The notes: generated from the sequence alone by a model not told the origin. A stretch of DNA of 64,000 nt from Puffinus mauretanicus (GCA_023333565.1 JAJKFH010002364.1:1426001-1490000), one strand, 5' to 3'. Shown: positions 1 through 12,094, counted from the stretch's first letter. Numbers and translations are program-made.

Positions 1-708
1 GCTTTCTTTACTATAAAGTATAAATTTTTTGAAAACAAAACTTTGTTGGTAGTGTATAAGTTTAATTAATTAACTTTTTATTAGAAGCCATTTCTGGGGT
101 CCAAAATGAAATTTATAATAGGCAGGAGAGTTGCTCTCAAATGACTCATTTACCTGTGGTACATCCAATCGAAGCTTACCTGATTTCAGAAGCTATTTGA
201 AGTGGACATTCTACCACCAGGACCATGGTTACTGTAAAGTGGGATTCTCATTTCCCCTGACTGCAGCTCTTCCACATTACGTAAATAAATGTTTATTGGA
301 GCAGCAAATTGGACAAGTGCTTGACATACTCAGTGCAAGTTTCTTAACCATAGCTCTTTTAAATAAAGAGAGGAGAATGTATCTTTCTTGGACTTAGAAC
401 TTTCTGAATTACATTTCTGTATTTCCAAAACAATTTCAGCAAGTTGTTTCCAATTTACCACTACCTCTTTTTCAGGGTATTACACTGTCATTTCAAATTC
501 AAAATAGAAGAAAGTTGGAGACTCTGCAAAAATTCAGGAACAGTTGAGACAACTGTAGAGGAAACAAGTATTATGCCTAGTAGAAGCACACTAAATCCCA
601 CTGATTTCTTCATCAAAGAAACATGATAAATGTTTCATACAACATTGATTCTTCATGGATATATCAGTAGCTTATTCCTGTGTACCCTAGTCTTAAGGAA
701 ATATAGTA
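1..708. other. AT-rich unique DNA, no gene seen
   Basis: Open frames at 131-397 and 444-626 (+) are short, have no recognisable domain and look like chance frames in AT-rich DNA. No repeat family was recognised here. Confidence 0.6.
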
Positions 709-820
709 ACACTTCACTGTTTCCAGTTTTGGCTGCCACAGATCAAGAAGGCTAAGCTGAGCTAGAGATTATCCAGAGGATAGTAACAATAATAATCAGA
801 AATCTGGTGTAGCTGTTAGT
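709..820 (+). repeat. Ancient CR1/L3-type LINE fragment
   Basis: The segment from about 709, containing 'ccagttttggctgcc', reads like the part of CR1/L3 ORF2 just before the 3' end, encoding the family pattern C-V-Q-F-W-x-P followed by a lysine-rich stretch and L-x-x-V-Q-R. Here it includes 'agattatccagagga' followed by a degenerate 'aatcagaaatctgg'. The frame is broken by stops. The copy is short and strongly diverged, so it is an old insertion. Identification is by eye from the conserved CR1 tail pattern. Confidence 0.6.
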
Positions 821-2565
821 CTTATTCTTGTTCTGTTTTACATTCAAAAAGTAGAAGGAATAACTAAAAGATTGCTGAACACCTAAATATTAATTGTAGA
901 CATTACTAAAATTCATATGCAAACCTTGCACAGTATTTGTGACAGGACTGTGACACAGTCTTTCTCTTTTCTCATCTTCCCAACCAAAATAAAAATACAT
1001 ATCTTTTTCATCTTTTTATATGCCAAAGAGGCAACATCTTGTATTATTTAAGCTTGACTTCTCTTTTTATGGAATAGTAGTATTAGTGGGCATAAGAAAA
1101 AGTTCTTGCCGGAATTATCTTGACTACAATTTTTTATCTAAAATATGAGGCTATAAAAGTAGGAAATACAGAGGCCTTCTTGAGGTCCCGTATAATGACA
1201 CACTGGGAGAAAACAAAGGCAAAGGATGTACAGCACTGTTAAGAAATGCATTAAAATGACATTTTTTTATATACATACTTGATATTAATGCTTACTATTT
1301 AATGCCAGAAAAAAACTCTTATTAATATGTTTGGTAAGAGCCTACAAGTTTAGATGGGTATTAGAAGATAATAGGCATTTTGACAGTGTGACAGGGTTCC
1401 TTAAATCTAACACAATCTCAGAAAGGGGTATCTTATGTAGTCTTGGCAACTTCATACTTAGGTCAATTTTATTTAAACATATATAGTGCAAAATGCATAT
1501 AACAAATCTTTAAAAATGTGTATCTTTCATATTTCTCATGATACATATTTTTTAACGTTATACCACAATGTTTGAAAGAGGCTGTAATCACAACAGAGGC
1601 AACTTAAAGCTAAATATATAATCTAATCAGGACATATAATAGAAATATTTCCTGTGAAAGATTTGAGGAAGAGGAAGAAAAGGCAAGGACATGAAATATT
1701 ACGCGGTGTCCAAAACCCAAGCACAAGAATTGAAAAAAGAGCAATTGCTTGAATTGTTCCATTTTGCAATCATTCCATTTGGGGCCTCAGAAGTGCCTAG
1801 GACAGTTACCATCAGTGAGTCTCGAAAAGAAAATGTAGCACCAGCAGTCTCCAACACATGTCAAATTTAACATCAATTGCAAAAGGTAGCTAATTTCACA
1901 AACTAGCTGAGAGGCTGGAATATCTAAGTCATACCATTATCATTAATGGGTTAAGATTACTTAAAATCTGTTTGCAGTTTCATATTTTACTCTGTTCTAT
2001 TTTTTATAGTAAGCGATTTTTAAATGTTTAAAAATTTTGTCTGTTAGTAAAGCTGGCTCTTACTGATCTGGCACATATTAGGTTTTTCATTTCTTTAAGT
2101 GTGGCACTCCCTAAAGCTAAGTTACCACAGCACTCTAGTACACTTCCGTATTTGATACAATATTCAGGAGATAGAGGAAGTTCACCCACTTCTCTGCACA
2201 GAAACTTCTAGGTTTGGTCATGGTGATTACCAGTTTGGAAGAGACATCTTCTGTGAGCAACATTAGTCACAGGCTCCTTAGCAGGCAGTAACATGAGAGA
2301 CCTTATAACAATCTAGCATTTATATGTTGTCCAAAGAAAAGACACATTTGTATAGAAAAGGAGGAAAAGTTATTATAAAACAGTTCTTTCGTTTCCCCTA
2401 TGGGGAAAATCTTTACTGAGGCCTGAGTTTTCTTTGATTTTGTCTATTTCATCCCTTCCTCCCCTCAAAAAATATTTGAACAAGATCATTAGGCTTAAGG
2501 ATGTTTTTTTCAGCATTACTGACTGGATAATAATGGAAAAAGGTTTCAGGCTGTGCTATGAATAG
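821..2565. other. AT-rich unique DNA, no gene seen
   Basis: No open frame of 60 or more codons and no recognised repeat. The sequence is AT-rich with scattered homopolymer runs. Confidence 0.6.
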
Positions 2566-2665
2566 AATGAATCACAGAATCCTAGTATTTCAAGATGGAA
2601 AAGACTTCTTAATTCATGTGCTCCATCCTTTTGATCAAGAGACGACTTTTTGTAAAGCAAGGTCA
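2566..2665 (-). repeat. Ancient CR1/L3 3'-end fragment
   Basis: The stretch 'aatcacagaatcctagtatt' followed by 'caagatggaaaagacttc' and 'tgctccatcc' has the layout of an inverted CR1/L3 3' end (tail, then 'ttggaagggacct', then 'tccaacc'). It is short and diverged, with no coding part left. Assignment rests on the tail pattern only. Confidence 0.5.
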
Positions 2666-4371
2666 GATTCTTAAATATTATATTGAACTGTTTAAACTCT
2701 AGTACCTTCAAAAATTTTTCTCATGACTGAAATTAAAGAACCAAAGATCTTTTTTTTAATATTATCTCCTAAAGGCTTTATTTAGTCAAAAGTAAATGGG
2801 AGTCTTACTATCAAAGATGACATTTATGTTATGTTAATACATAAGAAACATATTACTGCTGCTAAGAGAAATGAGACATTTGTTTATCTACACACTCCTT
2901 TTGCCATGTAAGTGTTAAAATACAAAACAATGCAAAAAGTTTATGAGTAAAACATTAAAACAAAGCACATCTTTCTTTTTAATTTTGTTCGGTAGAACAG
3001 AAGGGAAAGGTCTCAAACCCTTGTGCTTTCTGTTCTGTTAAGCAGATGTGTTCACTCATGATCTCCCACTTCAAAGATTTTTTCTACAATATTTATTTAT
3101 ATAAATTACTGAAAGTTTTCTAGCTGCCTTGTACTTAGAGCTACTGCAAAATACATTTTTAAACATCATAGGAAAGATGAGATGAATCATTTTCATTTTT
3201 GCTAGTTCCAAAATATGTCATAATGATTTTAACAGTGCAAGAATCTCTGGATTACCTCTGGCAGGGGAAGGGGATGGAGGAGGGAAGATGCTGAGGTTTT
3301 TTCTCTGTATTAACATCAGTGGAATCATCTGGAGTTCATCAAGAATAGGTCTGTTTCTAGTATCAGTATTTTGAAACATGCTTCTGTATGCGGTATGAGG
3401 CTACTCTATTGGAGCATTTTTTTTCTCAGCTCAACCTCATTAACTGAATCAAATAGACTAAATGAGCTAAGACCTTCAGAATTTTTTCCCTATAGCTGCC
3501 ATGTCCATATGACTTGTCCATCCACAGATTCTTTCTTATGACATCTGTCCATATCAGTAGGCAACAGCATTTCAGATTTCATGAGACACTACTCGGCAAA
3601 GGAATGGGACAATATTGTCCGTTCAAAATTGACAAAATATCTTTGACTCATAAAGCCACTCTGTTGTTCATATACGTCAGCTTATCCAAGAGAAATGCTG
3701 GCATAAAATATTTTCAGCCAAACTGTAGCCCATTGTGTACAAAATAAAAATAAACTTGTGGTGGGATATAGCTAGTACCATAGTACTGGGAATCAGGATT
3801 ATTAAACATTCCTCTAATCAGTTTGTCCTGTTAAAATGGTGGTTGTGTTGGAAAAATGTCGCAACTAAATGGAGGATTTTCAAGGCTTTCTTGAAATCCT
3901 GCAGATTTCACAGTACTGGAAGAAAGCAGATACTTTGCAGTGGTAGCCAGGGCCTCTCCACACTACTGACACAGTAACATGGATCATTCTGAAGCTATGC
4001 TGCTCTCCACATCGCACACATCTGGCCTGAATTTTGATTTGGAGAAAACATTATAAACAAAGTAGAATCCTTACTCTCCACCACCCCATGAGGCTCAGAA
4101 GCCTTTTTCCCTCCCTTTCCCATCTGTTAATATTAATTTTCCCATCAGTATCTTTCAGCACAATGGCCAGGTGATGTGTTGAGGAAGTGGTTTATCACCT
4201 TCTCCAATTAAAAACATGAAGAATCTGCCCCAGAAAACTCTTCTTTGTACATGTAGGTGCTGAAGAACTTTCATTAGCTGACTATAAATTATGCTAAATT
4301 TTCCTGCCTTGAACACTAAGGAAGGAACAAATCTTTGGCTGCCATCATCAATGTCATTTTCAAGGGCTGGG
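2666..4371. other. Unique DNA, no gene seen
   Basis: Small open frames at 3514-3747 and 3735-3977 (+) have no recognisable domain, no splice-supported context and no codon-pattern support. Nothing else was recognised. Confidence 0.6.
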
Positions 4372-5260
4372 ACTCACAGAATAGCTGAGGTGGGAAGGTA
4401 CCTTTGGAGATCATCTAGTCCAACCTCCCTGCTCAGAGCAGGATCAGCTAAAGCATGTTGCTTGGAGCCATGTCCAGTTTGGTCTTGAATTTCTCCAAGA
4501 TGGAGACTCCACAACCTCTCTGGGCAACCTTTTCCAGTGTTCAATAACCCTCACAATTAAAAAAATATTCTTACATTTAAGTAGAATTTCCTGTATTTCC
4601 ATTTGTGCCCATTGCCTCTTCTCCTTTCATTGTGCAGCACTGAAAGAGTCTGGCTCCACCTTCTTTACATCATCCCATCAATACACATTGATAAGATCCC
4701 CCAGCAACCCTTCTCTTCTCCAGGATGAACAAAACCAGATCGCTCAGCCTCTCCTCGAGTGTCTGATGCTCCAATACCTAATAATTTTTGCTTACCTTTA
4801 CTGGACTTGCTCCAGTATGTCCATGTGTCTCTTTACTGGGGAGCACAGTACTGGTTTCTGGACTCCAGATGTGTCTCACCAGTGCTGAGCAGAGAGGAAG
4901 GATCACCTTTCTCAACCTGCTGACAATGATCTTCCTAATGCAGCTCTTACCGAGGTCCCTTTCTGCAAATCTGCTTTCCAGATGGTTAGTCATGCAGTCA
5001 CGCTTGAAACAGTCAGGATCTCCCCTGGCAGTATCACCGGTGCCCATGTGGAAGAGCAGCAGGAGATAAAATCCAAGGGCCATTCAAGCCGAGGTAGCCT
5101 CTCTACAGTGTCCCAGATCTAAACTCCCAGCAACCAGCAAACCTCCCTAGACAGCAGGTCTGGTCTTCAGACAGGGCCTCCATCCCCTAAAATGGGGAGT
5201 TGCCTACTGCTATCACTTACTGCTTCCTCCTGGTGCTCCTGCATGACTCAGGCTCATCAG
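4372..5260 (-). repeat. Old CR1 LINE, internally rearranged
   Basis: Read on the - strand, the 3' end lies near 4372 ('actcacagaatagctgagg', 'catctagtccaacc' on the + strand), followed inward by the CR1 ORF2 tail up to about 4950. Farther 5', about 5000-5230 resembles the esterase-like (SGNH/GDSL) domain of CR1 ORF1: a V-I-A-V-G-N-S segment at about 5196-5216 stands where the GDS block is expected, and F-H-M-G-T-G-D at about 5033-5052 stands where G-x-N-D is expected. A full CR1 would have roughly 2-3 kb of endonuclease and reverse transcriptase between these parts, so the copy is internally deleted or two fragments were joined. Frames are broken throughout. Confidence 0.8.
4778..5083 (-). 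pseudogene. CR1 ORF1 esterase / ORF2 tail chimeric open frame
   Basis: This 101-codon open frame starts in the ORF1 esterase-like part (LLLFHMGTGDTARGDP near residues 8-23) and continues without a stop into the ORF2 reverse-transcriptase tail (SCIRKIIVSRLRKVILPLCS, followed by ALVR, near residues 47-70). In intact CR1 these belong to separate proteins. The Asn expected in the G-x-N-D oxyanion block is Gly here and the GDS serine block upstream is out of frame, so no hydrolase activity is expected. The open frame is probably fortuitous: a decayed element with an internal deletion of suitable phase. It is not a host gene. The start ATG is simply the first available one. Confidence 0.65.
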
Positions 5261-5690
5261 ACTTCGTTGCTTTGTTGGAGCAAGCTCTTAGTCCCTCACT
5301 GAAGTCAGGGCACTGAACATATTCTGTAGTTGCAGATCTGCCAGTGGAGCATAAGCTATCCTCCTGATGCCAAAAGTCATCATCTTCTAGCCTTTGCCAC
5401 CAAGGGAGTCTCCATTTCCCAACCTGATGAACACAGATTCTGCCTGTCCCTCCTTTGGTGTACCTAGGGGTTCAGCTATTGTCTTTGCAGGATCTGTGAG
5501 AAGATCTGATCAATCCCTTTCCCATCTCTGATGCTGTGCCATCTGCTGACCTCCTCCCTGGGGTCAGAGCTCCTCCATCAGTGCACAGCTCCTGCAGGTA
5601 AGGAGACCATCTTCCCTTCCCCTGCCTCAGGAAGACTGGAGCTTGTGATTTCTGCCTTTTACATCTTGCTTGAGGTAAAGAGGGTGTATA
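5261..5690 (-). repeat. Possible 5' continuation of the old CR1 (ORF1 N-terminal part)
   Basis: Directly 5' of the esterase-like segment on the - strand lies a moderately GC-rich stretch. Its open frame at 5472-5705 contains RQGKGRWSPYLQELCTDGG. Position and composition fit CR1 ORF1/5' region, but I cannot confirm homology by eye. It may instead be flanking unique DNA. Confidence 0.35.
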
Positions 5691-8025
5691 ACATGTCAAC
5701 TTCAAGACAGATATGTCCTGCAGAATACAAATCTGCTGATGGTGCTACACATCAGTTAATGGTAACAGGATCTCCATAGTGTAACAATTTCAATTCATGC
5801 GTTCATTCACAAGAGCAAAATGGTTATTAAACTCAGCTTACCTAAAAAGCAACACTGTCTGAACACATCACCCCCAGTCACAAGCAGGCATCCCATGATC
5901 TAGTAAAAATTGCCAATCTCATTTTTTTATTTTCCATTTTTTTAAACCAGCTGCCTTGACTGCCTGCAGCCTTCCTCACAGATGTAGCTGTTGCCTTCTC
6001 TGACCTCTGCTCTGTGGTCTTTCTCTGTTTATAGAGTCTAAGTACTATGAATGTGAGCATCTTCTTAGACGTTGTTTCATATAACTTTATTGAATCCACA
6101 TTCTCTTTATTTTTATGTCTCATTGATCCCTGATCACATTTCTAACCTTAGATGAAATCACATGTCTCGTCTTCTTAATTTTTATTTCCCCAGGCTATCA
6201 GTTAAATAGGGTTGGGGTGAGACTTTCTTCTGTGTTTTTAATTCTGTGAAGTATTTTAAGATATGGTTTGTGAGAAGGAAAAAACAGTATGTGAAATACA
6301 TCTGTTCTCTATCCTTTGCACTCAGACTTGTAGTTTGAATGTAATCTTATATTTTCCTGATTATAAAAACCCATGATTTTATTAGTCATTGTAGTGCTAC
6401 TAACCTCAAGCACTCAAACACTGTGAGTAAAACCCCAAAAGTCCCATGGTGAAGCTTAAAACCATAAAATCTAAAAATATATACATGAGGACATTTCATT
6501 TCCTGGGTTAAAGCCTTTAGGGCATATTGAGGTCAAATTTTCAAACTTTTTATGCAAACAGGAAGACTATAAATAAATCTCTTTCAACAAAAGTTTATCT
6601 ATCTCCTTCCTTTCAGGAGCATGGACAATGAGAATCATACTAGTCACAGTATCATAATAAAAGCTGGCAATATTACCATTTTCTTCTAGTAGGGTGAACA
6701 GTTTGCTATTTTTGCTGCATGCTGATTTTTTTTGCCAAGTCAGGATTTGCAGATAATGTTGAACCAGGCTTTATTTATTTCAAGAGTGATGGACATTAGG
6801 TCATGTTCCAAAGGTGGGGAATAAACCCACAGACAAAAATTGCTTCAGACAGAGGAGAAATGAAAAGAAATACCCTCTGTGGTGGTAGAGATTTTTATCC
6901 ATGGAGATGAGGCTTAACAGTACATCCATTCAATGGCACAAAAGCTGAGACTGATAAGGCTTCTGGAGAAGTAAGAGGGGGGAAAAAAGGACAGGGAGGG
7001 GAAAAGCTAACGTGAAGTAGTGGAGTGTCATTTTAGAAGGTATTACTAGTAGAAATTGGGTCTACATTTCATTTTCCACTATCTCAAGCTCTAGCCATCA
7101 TCATTTGTTAATATAATTGGATAGTAAAGTTATGTACTTGGATGTTTTTGGCAGTTTTGCTGTCTCAAATACAGCTTTCACAAGCTACGTGGTCTCCCTG
7201 CACTTGAATGACGACTAACCAAATGGCTGCCATCCAATCAAGGAATGGAAATGATTATGAATAGTTTTGGGATGTTTACACACATAACGATAGCTATGTG
7301 GCTTCTGTAAGGCCAGTCTCTCTTGAGTTACAGCAAGATAGTTATTTTTATAAAGGGGAATAGAGTTATAGGTATACCTCAGCTATTATTACTCTGAACA
7401 TGCAGTGATTGTTATACTCCATCCATACCTAAGCAGAGAAAGTGGGTAACGAAAAATGTAGGGTCGTCAGCACAAAGGCTCAAACATTTGATGGAGATTC
7501 AGATCTGCAGAAAGCAGATGGAAGATGTGCCATCCTTCTGGATACCTTGGGGCTAATCTGAGCAAACACATATCTTAATTACAAGTTATAAAATACTCTT
7601 GGACATCTTCATTCCTCTCAAATGCTACTTTGATTGAATCTATTTCTTAGGGGGTATCCTGCCCATGCTGCTTCTTTTAAATAACATCCAGCTCAGAGAA
7701 TCACCAGGTAAAAGGAAAAAAGTAGTCTATTTGAGCTAGAGCCACAAAATTATTTATGAGCTGCGATAATGAAGTACCATAAATATAATTTTTTTGGCCA
7801 AGCCACATTTACAACCATGTATTAGGTGACCAGACTCTTAAAGTGATGCCAGGGAAGTATTAGACATCTCAAAATGAGATTCAAAACAGTGAAGTCTCTG
7901 GGGAGGGAACTATCTAGAACTGACAAAAAAGGAATACCTAAGAACACATCCTAAATCTTGCCTCTTTTTTAAACCTGCAGAAAAGTACTCCCTGAGTTAG
8001 GGGTCATTTCCTGAACTTAGATGTC
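5691..8025. other. Unique DNA, no gene seen
   Basis: The only open frame here is at 5878-6123 (-) and it is domain-free. A purine-rich run occurs near 6970-7005. No repeat family or RNA gene was recognised. Confidence 0.6.
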
Positions 8026-8051
8026 TACACCTCTCTTTCACCTCTCTTTCA
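8026..8051. repeat. 12-bp tandem duplication
   Basis: The unit 'cacctctctttc' occurs twice in succession and is followed by an A run. It looks like a simple local slippage duplication. Confidence 0.75.
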
Positions 8052-9659
8052 AAAAAACGAGCAGAATTATTCTTTTCTTTTTATGTCCAACAGGAGAAAA
8101 TTACCCCACCAATACTCCTCCCTCCACCTCACACTGTAACCCCAAGTACAAATCTGATTAGTCTCCTCAACCAGGATATGGAAGAGACAGGCTCAAATTC
8201 TCTCCTCTGTCTGAGGACATTTCAAACCACATCCTCCAACTTCTCTGGAGGGCATCTTCAGCACAAGGCAGTTATGAACCAGTTAGTTACATTCTCCATT
8301 CCTCTGGTTGAAAATGTTCTATTGCACAAGAATAAACAAACAAATCAAGATGCGTTGGAACAGCAAAAGCCAAAAATGAGTGATTCTTCATCCTGGTGTT
8401 CAGGACCATCACAGGAAGGGAACATTGTCAGGTTCCAGTTTCAGTCCCAGTGTCAAAGTCTGCTTCTGCATTTTATCCAGTGCCTGCTTCAGGTAAAATG
8501 TATTTACCATTACGAATTCACATTACATTTGCCATATAAACAAAGGATCCATTCAGTTTTCATTCTTTACTCATTTTCCGTATAAGGAAACAGGCACAAG
8601 TACAGCAACATGTCACTTCCTTGCAGAAACAGCATGGAAAAAACCATAGAATCCATCTACATTTAATTCACTCACTCTTGCTATCAGTGAGCCAATATTT
8701 GAAAATAGACAATAAAAATATCCATTAACAACTGACAGAATATAGCTCAGTTCCTACAACGAAGAACCCACTCTGGCCACACATGGTTTTAAGAGATTGC
8801 TCCCTTCTTTTTTAACCATCTCTTTGTAATACAAACCAAGTTAGCATACAACATAAAATTAGGCTTAAATACAGTGGTTAAGAATAAGGAATTTGCAAAA
8901 CACTAAAATTGAAGCACACATTTTACCGAAGTAAGTAGTTTTATCTTTTTTCTTTTAATGTACTCAAAGATATTTTCATAAATGTAACCTAGCATCTTAA
9001 AAATCTAGGAATATATTGTGTTTTATTTCTAATTCATATTTGGAATATAAAAAAATAAATCTAAGAACAAAAAACTTACTAGATTTTTTCAGACTAAATA
9101 AAATCTTGAATTAGCTGATTAAAGCTGGAAACAGACATTCTGACCTCAGCATAATTAAAACACCCTGCAAGTTATATAGTGAAAGACTGCTGGCTCTAGG
9201 TAGTGCTTGTTAAACGTGTTCTGTTCTTTCCATAAAAACATAACTTAATTTTCTGTATATGGTTTCAATTTGTTCAACTGTCTGTATAAATTACCAGTAT
9301 TACATTTTGTTTTTCCTGGGGAAAATATAGTTGAATTTCACGTCAAGAAAAGTTGACTTTTTTTATTCTTTTCAATTCTTTACCCCACCCTGCTCAGTGG
9401 AGCTGCAGTTTTTCCTTTTGTATTTCCAAGTCAATGCCATACAAATACAGGCTTCTCTTTGTTGCCATTTTTATGTGTAGCAGTGTCTCCTAGGAGCAGT
9501 AATAATCCTCATTAGCCCCTGCACAACCCCTAATCAAAAGGAGCAAATTATTTAGGCTTATACTTCTTGGCTCTCAAAGATCAGGAGATGAGCAGGTCTT
9601 TGCTCATTAGTCTGCCTTTAGTTCCTCACAGTCTAATCTCCCCCTTCAGCAGGATGCTG
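8052..9659. other. Unique DNA, no supported gene
   Basis: A 135-codon open frame at 8178-8585 (+) has no recognisable domain or homologue. Its length is within what chance produces in 64 kb of this composition, so it is not called as a gene. No other feature was seen. Confidence 0.55.
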
Positions 9660-9775
9660 AGAATTCTGGCCCTAAACCCCCAAAATTCTTGAGTAAACCG
9701 ATTGACATGAATGAGACTCCTGAGGTGCTGAAAGTTAAATATGTGCTGAAGTGCTTTGCTGGATAATGGCTGGAA
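9660..9775 (+). repeat. Ancient amniote interspersed repeat (palindromic, MITE-like)
   Basis: The order 'attctggccct', 'gattgacatgaatgagac', 'gctgaaagttaaatatgtgc', 'tgaagtgctttgctggat' matches a repeat I remember from bird, turtle and crocodile DNA, with the layout 'attgacttcaatgggac', then 'cttaaagttaagcatgtgc', then 'ttaagtgctttgctggat'. I am unsure of its formal family name. The copy is diverged and non-coding. Confidence 0.5.
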
Positions 9776-10419
9776 CATTCAGCACTATATGGGACTAAGA
9801 TCTGGGTAATTTCCTATACTTTTTATACCTAAAGAAAATGGCCTAATTCCTTCATGTAACAACACAAGGATCAGCAGAAGGGTCTTCTGACTGAACCAGG
9901 AAGTTTAGGAGGAAATGCATGAAGAAGGAAATATAATCAGCATTTTTCAAAAGTTAATAATTTAAAAATTAAAAAAAATAAGCATATTGCTATATTATGT
10001 CTAGTTAGTAATAGATCTAAAACAGAAATTTCTCATCATTTTAGGGCACGTTGGTTTAAACTGTATAAGAAAATTAATGCTAATTCCAAAGGTTTGGATA
10101 GAAATACTCATGAAGTGAGAGGTTTTGTTTGGAAATATTCCCACTTTATACTCTTTCATTAAATAAATAAACACCTTTGATTTAAAAATTTTGCCTTAGT
10201 CAGTCCTCCAACTGTTCATTTTTACAGAATTGGATGTGATGTGTCAGCCTGTGGTCACAGGATACATTAAAGAAAAGTTGCCGAAGATACAAAAAGCCCT
10301 TAGACCACTAACCACCAGTTAGAAAAATAGTCCTTCGATCTGTGTTAAAGGATTGACACTAGCATGAAACCAGAAAGCTTTAATTCAATTCACACTGATA
10401 TCAACTATGTGTATATTTG
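9776..10419. other. Unique DNA, no gene seen
   Basis: AT-rich sequence without a useful open frame or recognised repeat. Confidence 0.6.
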
Positions 10420-10495
10420 ACTCAGTTTGCTTCTTTGTAAGAGAGGTATAGCAGTCCTGATACCTATCTCTATTCAGCATGGGTTTTTAGGGCAA
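10420..10495 (+). repeat. MIR (tRNA-derived SINE) 3' fragment
   Basis: 'actcagtttgcttctttgta' followed by 'agaggtatagcagtcctgat' and 'acctatctc' follows the well-known MIR 3' region ('cctcagtttcctcatctgta', 'aaatggggataatagtacct'). Only the 3' part is recognisable; the tRNA-like head is absent or too diverged. Confidence 0.55.
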
Positions 10496-10873
10496 AATCG
10501 CTATAGAAAGGGAACAGGCAAAAAAAGAAACAAGGCTTTCCGTAAACAAACTCAATTACCTGAGAAATATGGCAAGAAAAACTTGGCACATTGAGGGAAC
10601 AGCATTTAGAGACCTGATCCTGCCAACACAGAGGACCTGCTTTTCCACTTCCTTATGCTTTATAATGTCATGCTTATGTGAAGAAATTAGAAATTGCTTT
10701 ACTCATGCTGGTAGCATTTTGCACTCACTTTTCACAGAGGCTGATGGCTCATGATTGAATAGAGAATGAGGTGTACATCTTTGGACTTGTGCTTCTGCTT
10801 TGAAAAATACAAAGTGTTCAAAAATTTCCCCATCTCACCAAGAGGCCAGGGCAATGACTAAATATCTGTGTTC
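10496..10873. other. Unique DNA, no gene seen
   Basis: A 61-codon open frame at 10569-10754 (+) shows no recognisable domain. Nothing else was seen. Confidence 0.55.
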
Positions 10874-10924
10874 TTAATCTCTTAAGAGATTAAACTCTTA
10901 TCTACCTACCTAGGTAGGTAGATA
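10874..10924. repeat. Two adjacent perfect palindromes
   Basis: 10874-10893 is a perfect 20-bp palindrome (half-site 'ttaatctctt'). 10899-10924 is a perfect 26-bp palindrome (half-site 'tatctacctacct'). Only five bases separate them. Each could form a stem with no unpaired loop bases by sequence. No known binding site was recognised. Alternatives are a replication-slippage product of a tetranucleotide 'tacc/ggta' tract or a cruciform-forming site. Confidence 0.9.
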
Positions 10925-10973
10925 CATGTATGAGTGTGTGTGTATGTATATTTAAGGAGAGAGAGAGAAAAAG
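10925..10973. repeat. Compound GT / GA microsatellite
   Basis: A short imperfect (GT)n/(TATG)n tract is followed by (GA)n at about 10956-10969, immediately next to the double palindrome. Confidence 0.8.
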
Positions 10974-12094
10974 CAGATTATTTCTGACCAAGGACTTCAT
11001 CATCTGTGAAGTAGAAAAATACTCATTGACCTCAGCAGTGAAGTATCAGGATCGAACTTTCTGACAATTGCACTTAGAATATATGTTTTTTAATAAATGC
11101 AAAATAATTTTACACACACATCTCTGCTTTTGTAATACTGTAGTTCTTGCTGGGTTTTTTGTTTGACTATCATGCCCACCAACTTCTTTTGATGTTGTTG
11201 GTACTCGGAACGTAAAGCTCCATGACATTTTCAAGATGTTTCAAAAAATATTAACATATCAGGGGAAAATGAAAAAGTTTTTTCTGTGACTGACTTTCCT
11301 TTTAATAAATATTTAACACCCATGACAAGAAGAAGAATGGTCTTTTCTAGTTGATTTAAAGAAGGTAAATCCATGTTTACAGCAATGCATTCGTAATACA
11401 TTTTGCTAGGAAGGTACAGAAATATCTGCATAAATTTTCTGAAACAACTGAGAAATTCCAGGCTGTTTTCTGCCTTGTACTTTGTGTAGTCACTGTACTG
11501 AGCAGGCTGAAATGCTATTTCTTTTATTCAGTAGTGATTCAAAGCCAGGTTACAGCATGTATGACCTCTTAAGTTTCGAAATGCCCGTTCATAAGGTCTC
11601 TACAACTTGAGTCTCCAAACTGTACCTCTCTCAGCTAACCATTCTGCTAGGTATTTTGCAAATAATTACCTGATCTGCAGATCCTTGCAGGGAAAGGACT
11701 GAGACATTCACATCTGTGGGTATTTCAAAGTGAATTATAGAGGAACAAAGACATGTCTCAGTCACGTTGAAAATCATTAGCTGACCTATTTAAATCTTTG
11801 AAAATTGTCCCCTCTCACGGAATTTTTTTCAATACAAAAATAATTCAATATATATTTGCAATAGTATGATTACAAAAAGTAAATAAATAACTAATATCTA
11901 ATGGCCACTGATGAAGTAATTCTTATCTGAACGGATTTACTTCTACAAAGTCAAAAATACCTCGGCAAAATATTGGTTCTGCATTAACCAGCTTCTGCCT
12001 CTGGACAGTAGTTCAGAAAATAGAGTGCATTATTGCAGCACAGGGAAACATTACAAACTAATGGAGATTCTTTATCCATAAATTAGACTAGACT
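10974..12094. other. Unique DNA, no gene seen
   Basis: Small open frames on the - strand at 11046-11234 and 11231-11431 are domain-free. No repeat was recognised. Confidence 0.6.

Noticed and set aside
8178..8585. 135-codon open frame (+) as a possible gene
   Set aside because: No recognisable domain, no coherent composition and a length compatible with chance in AT-rich DNA of this size.
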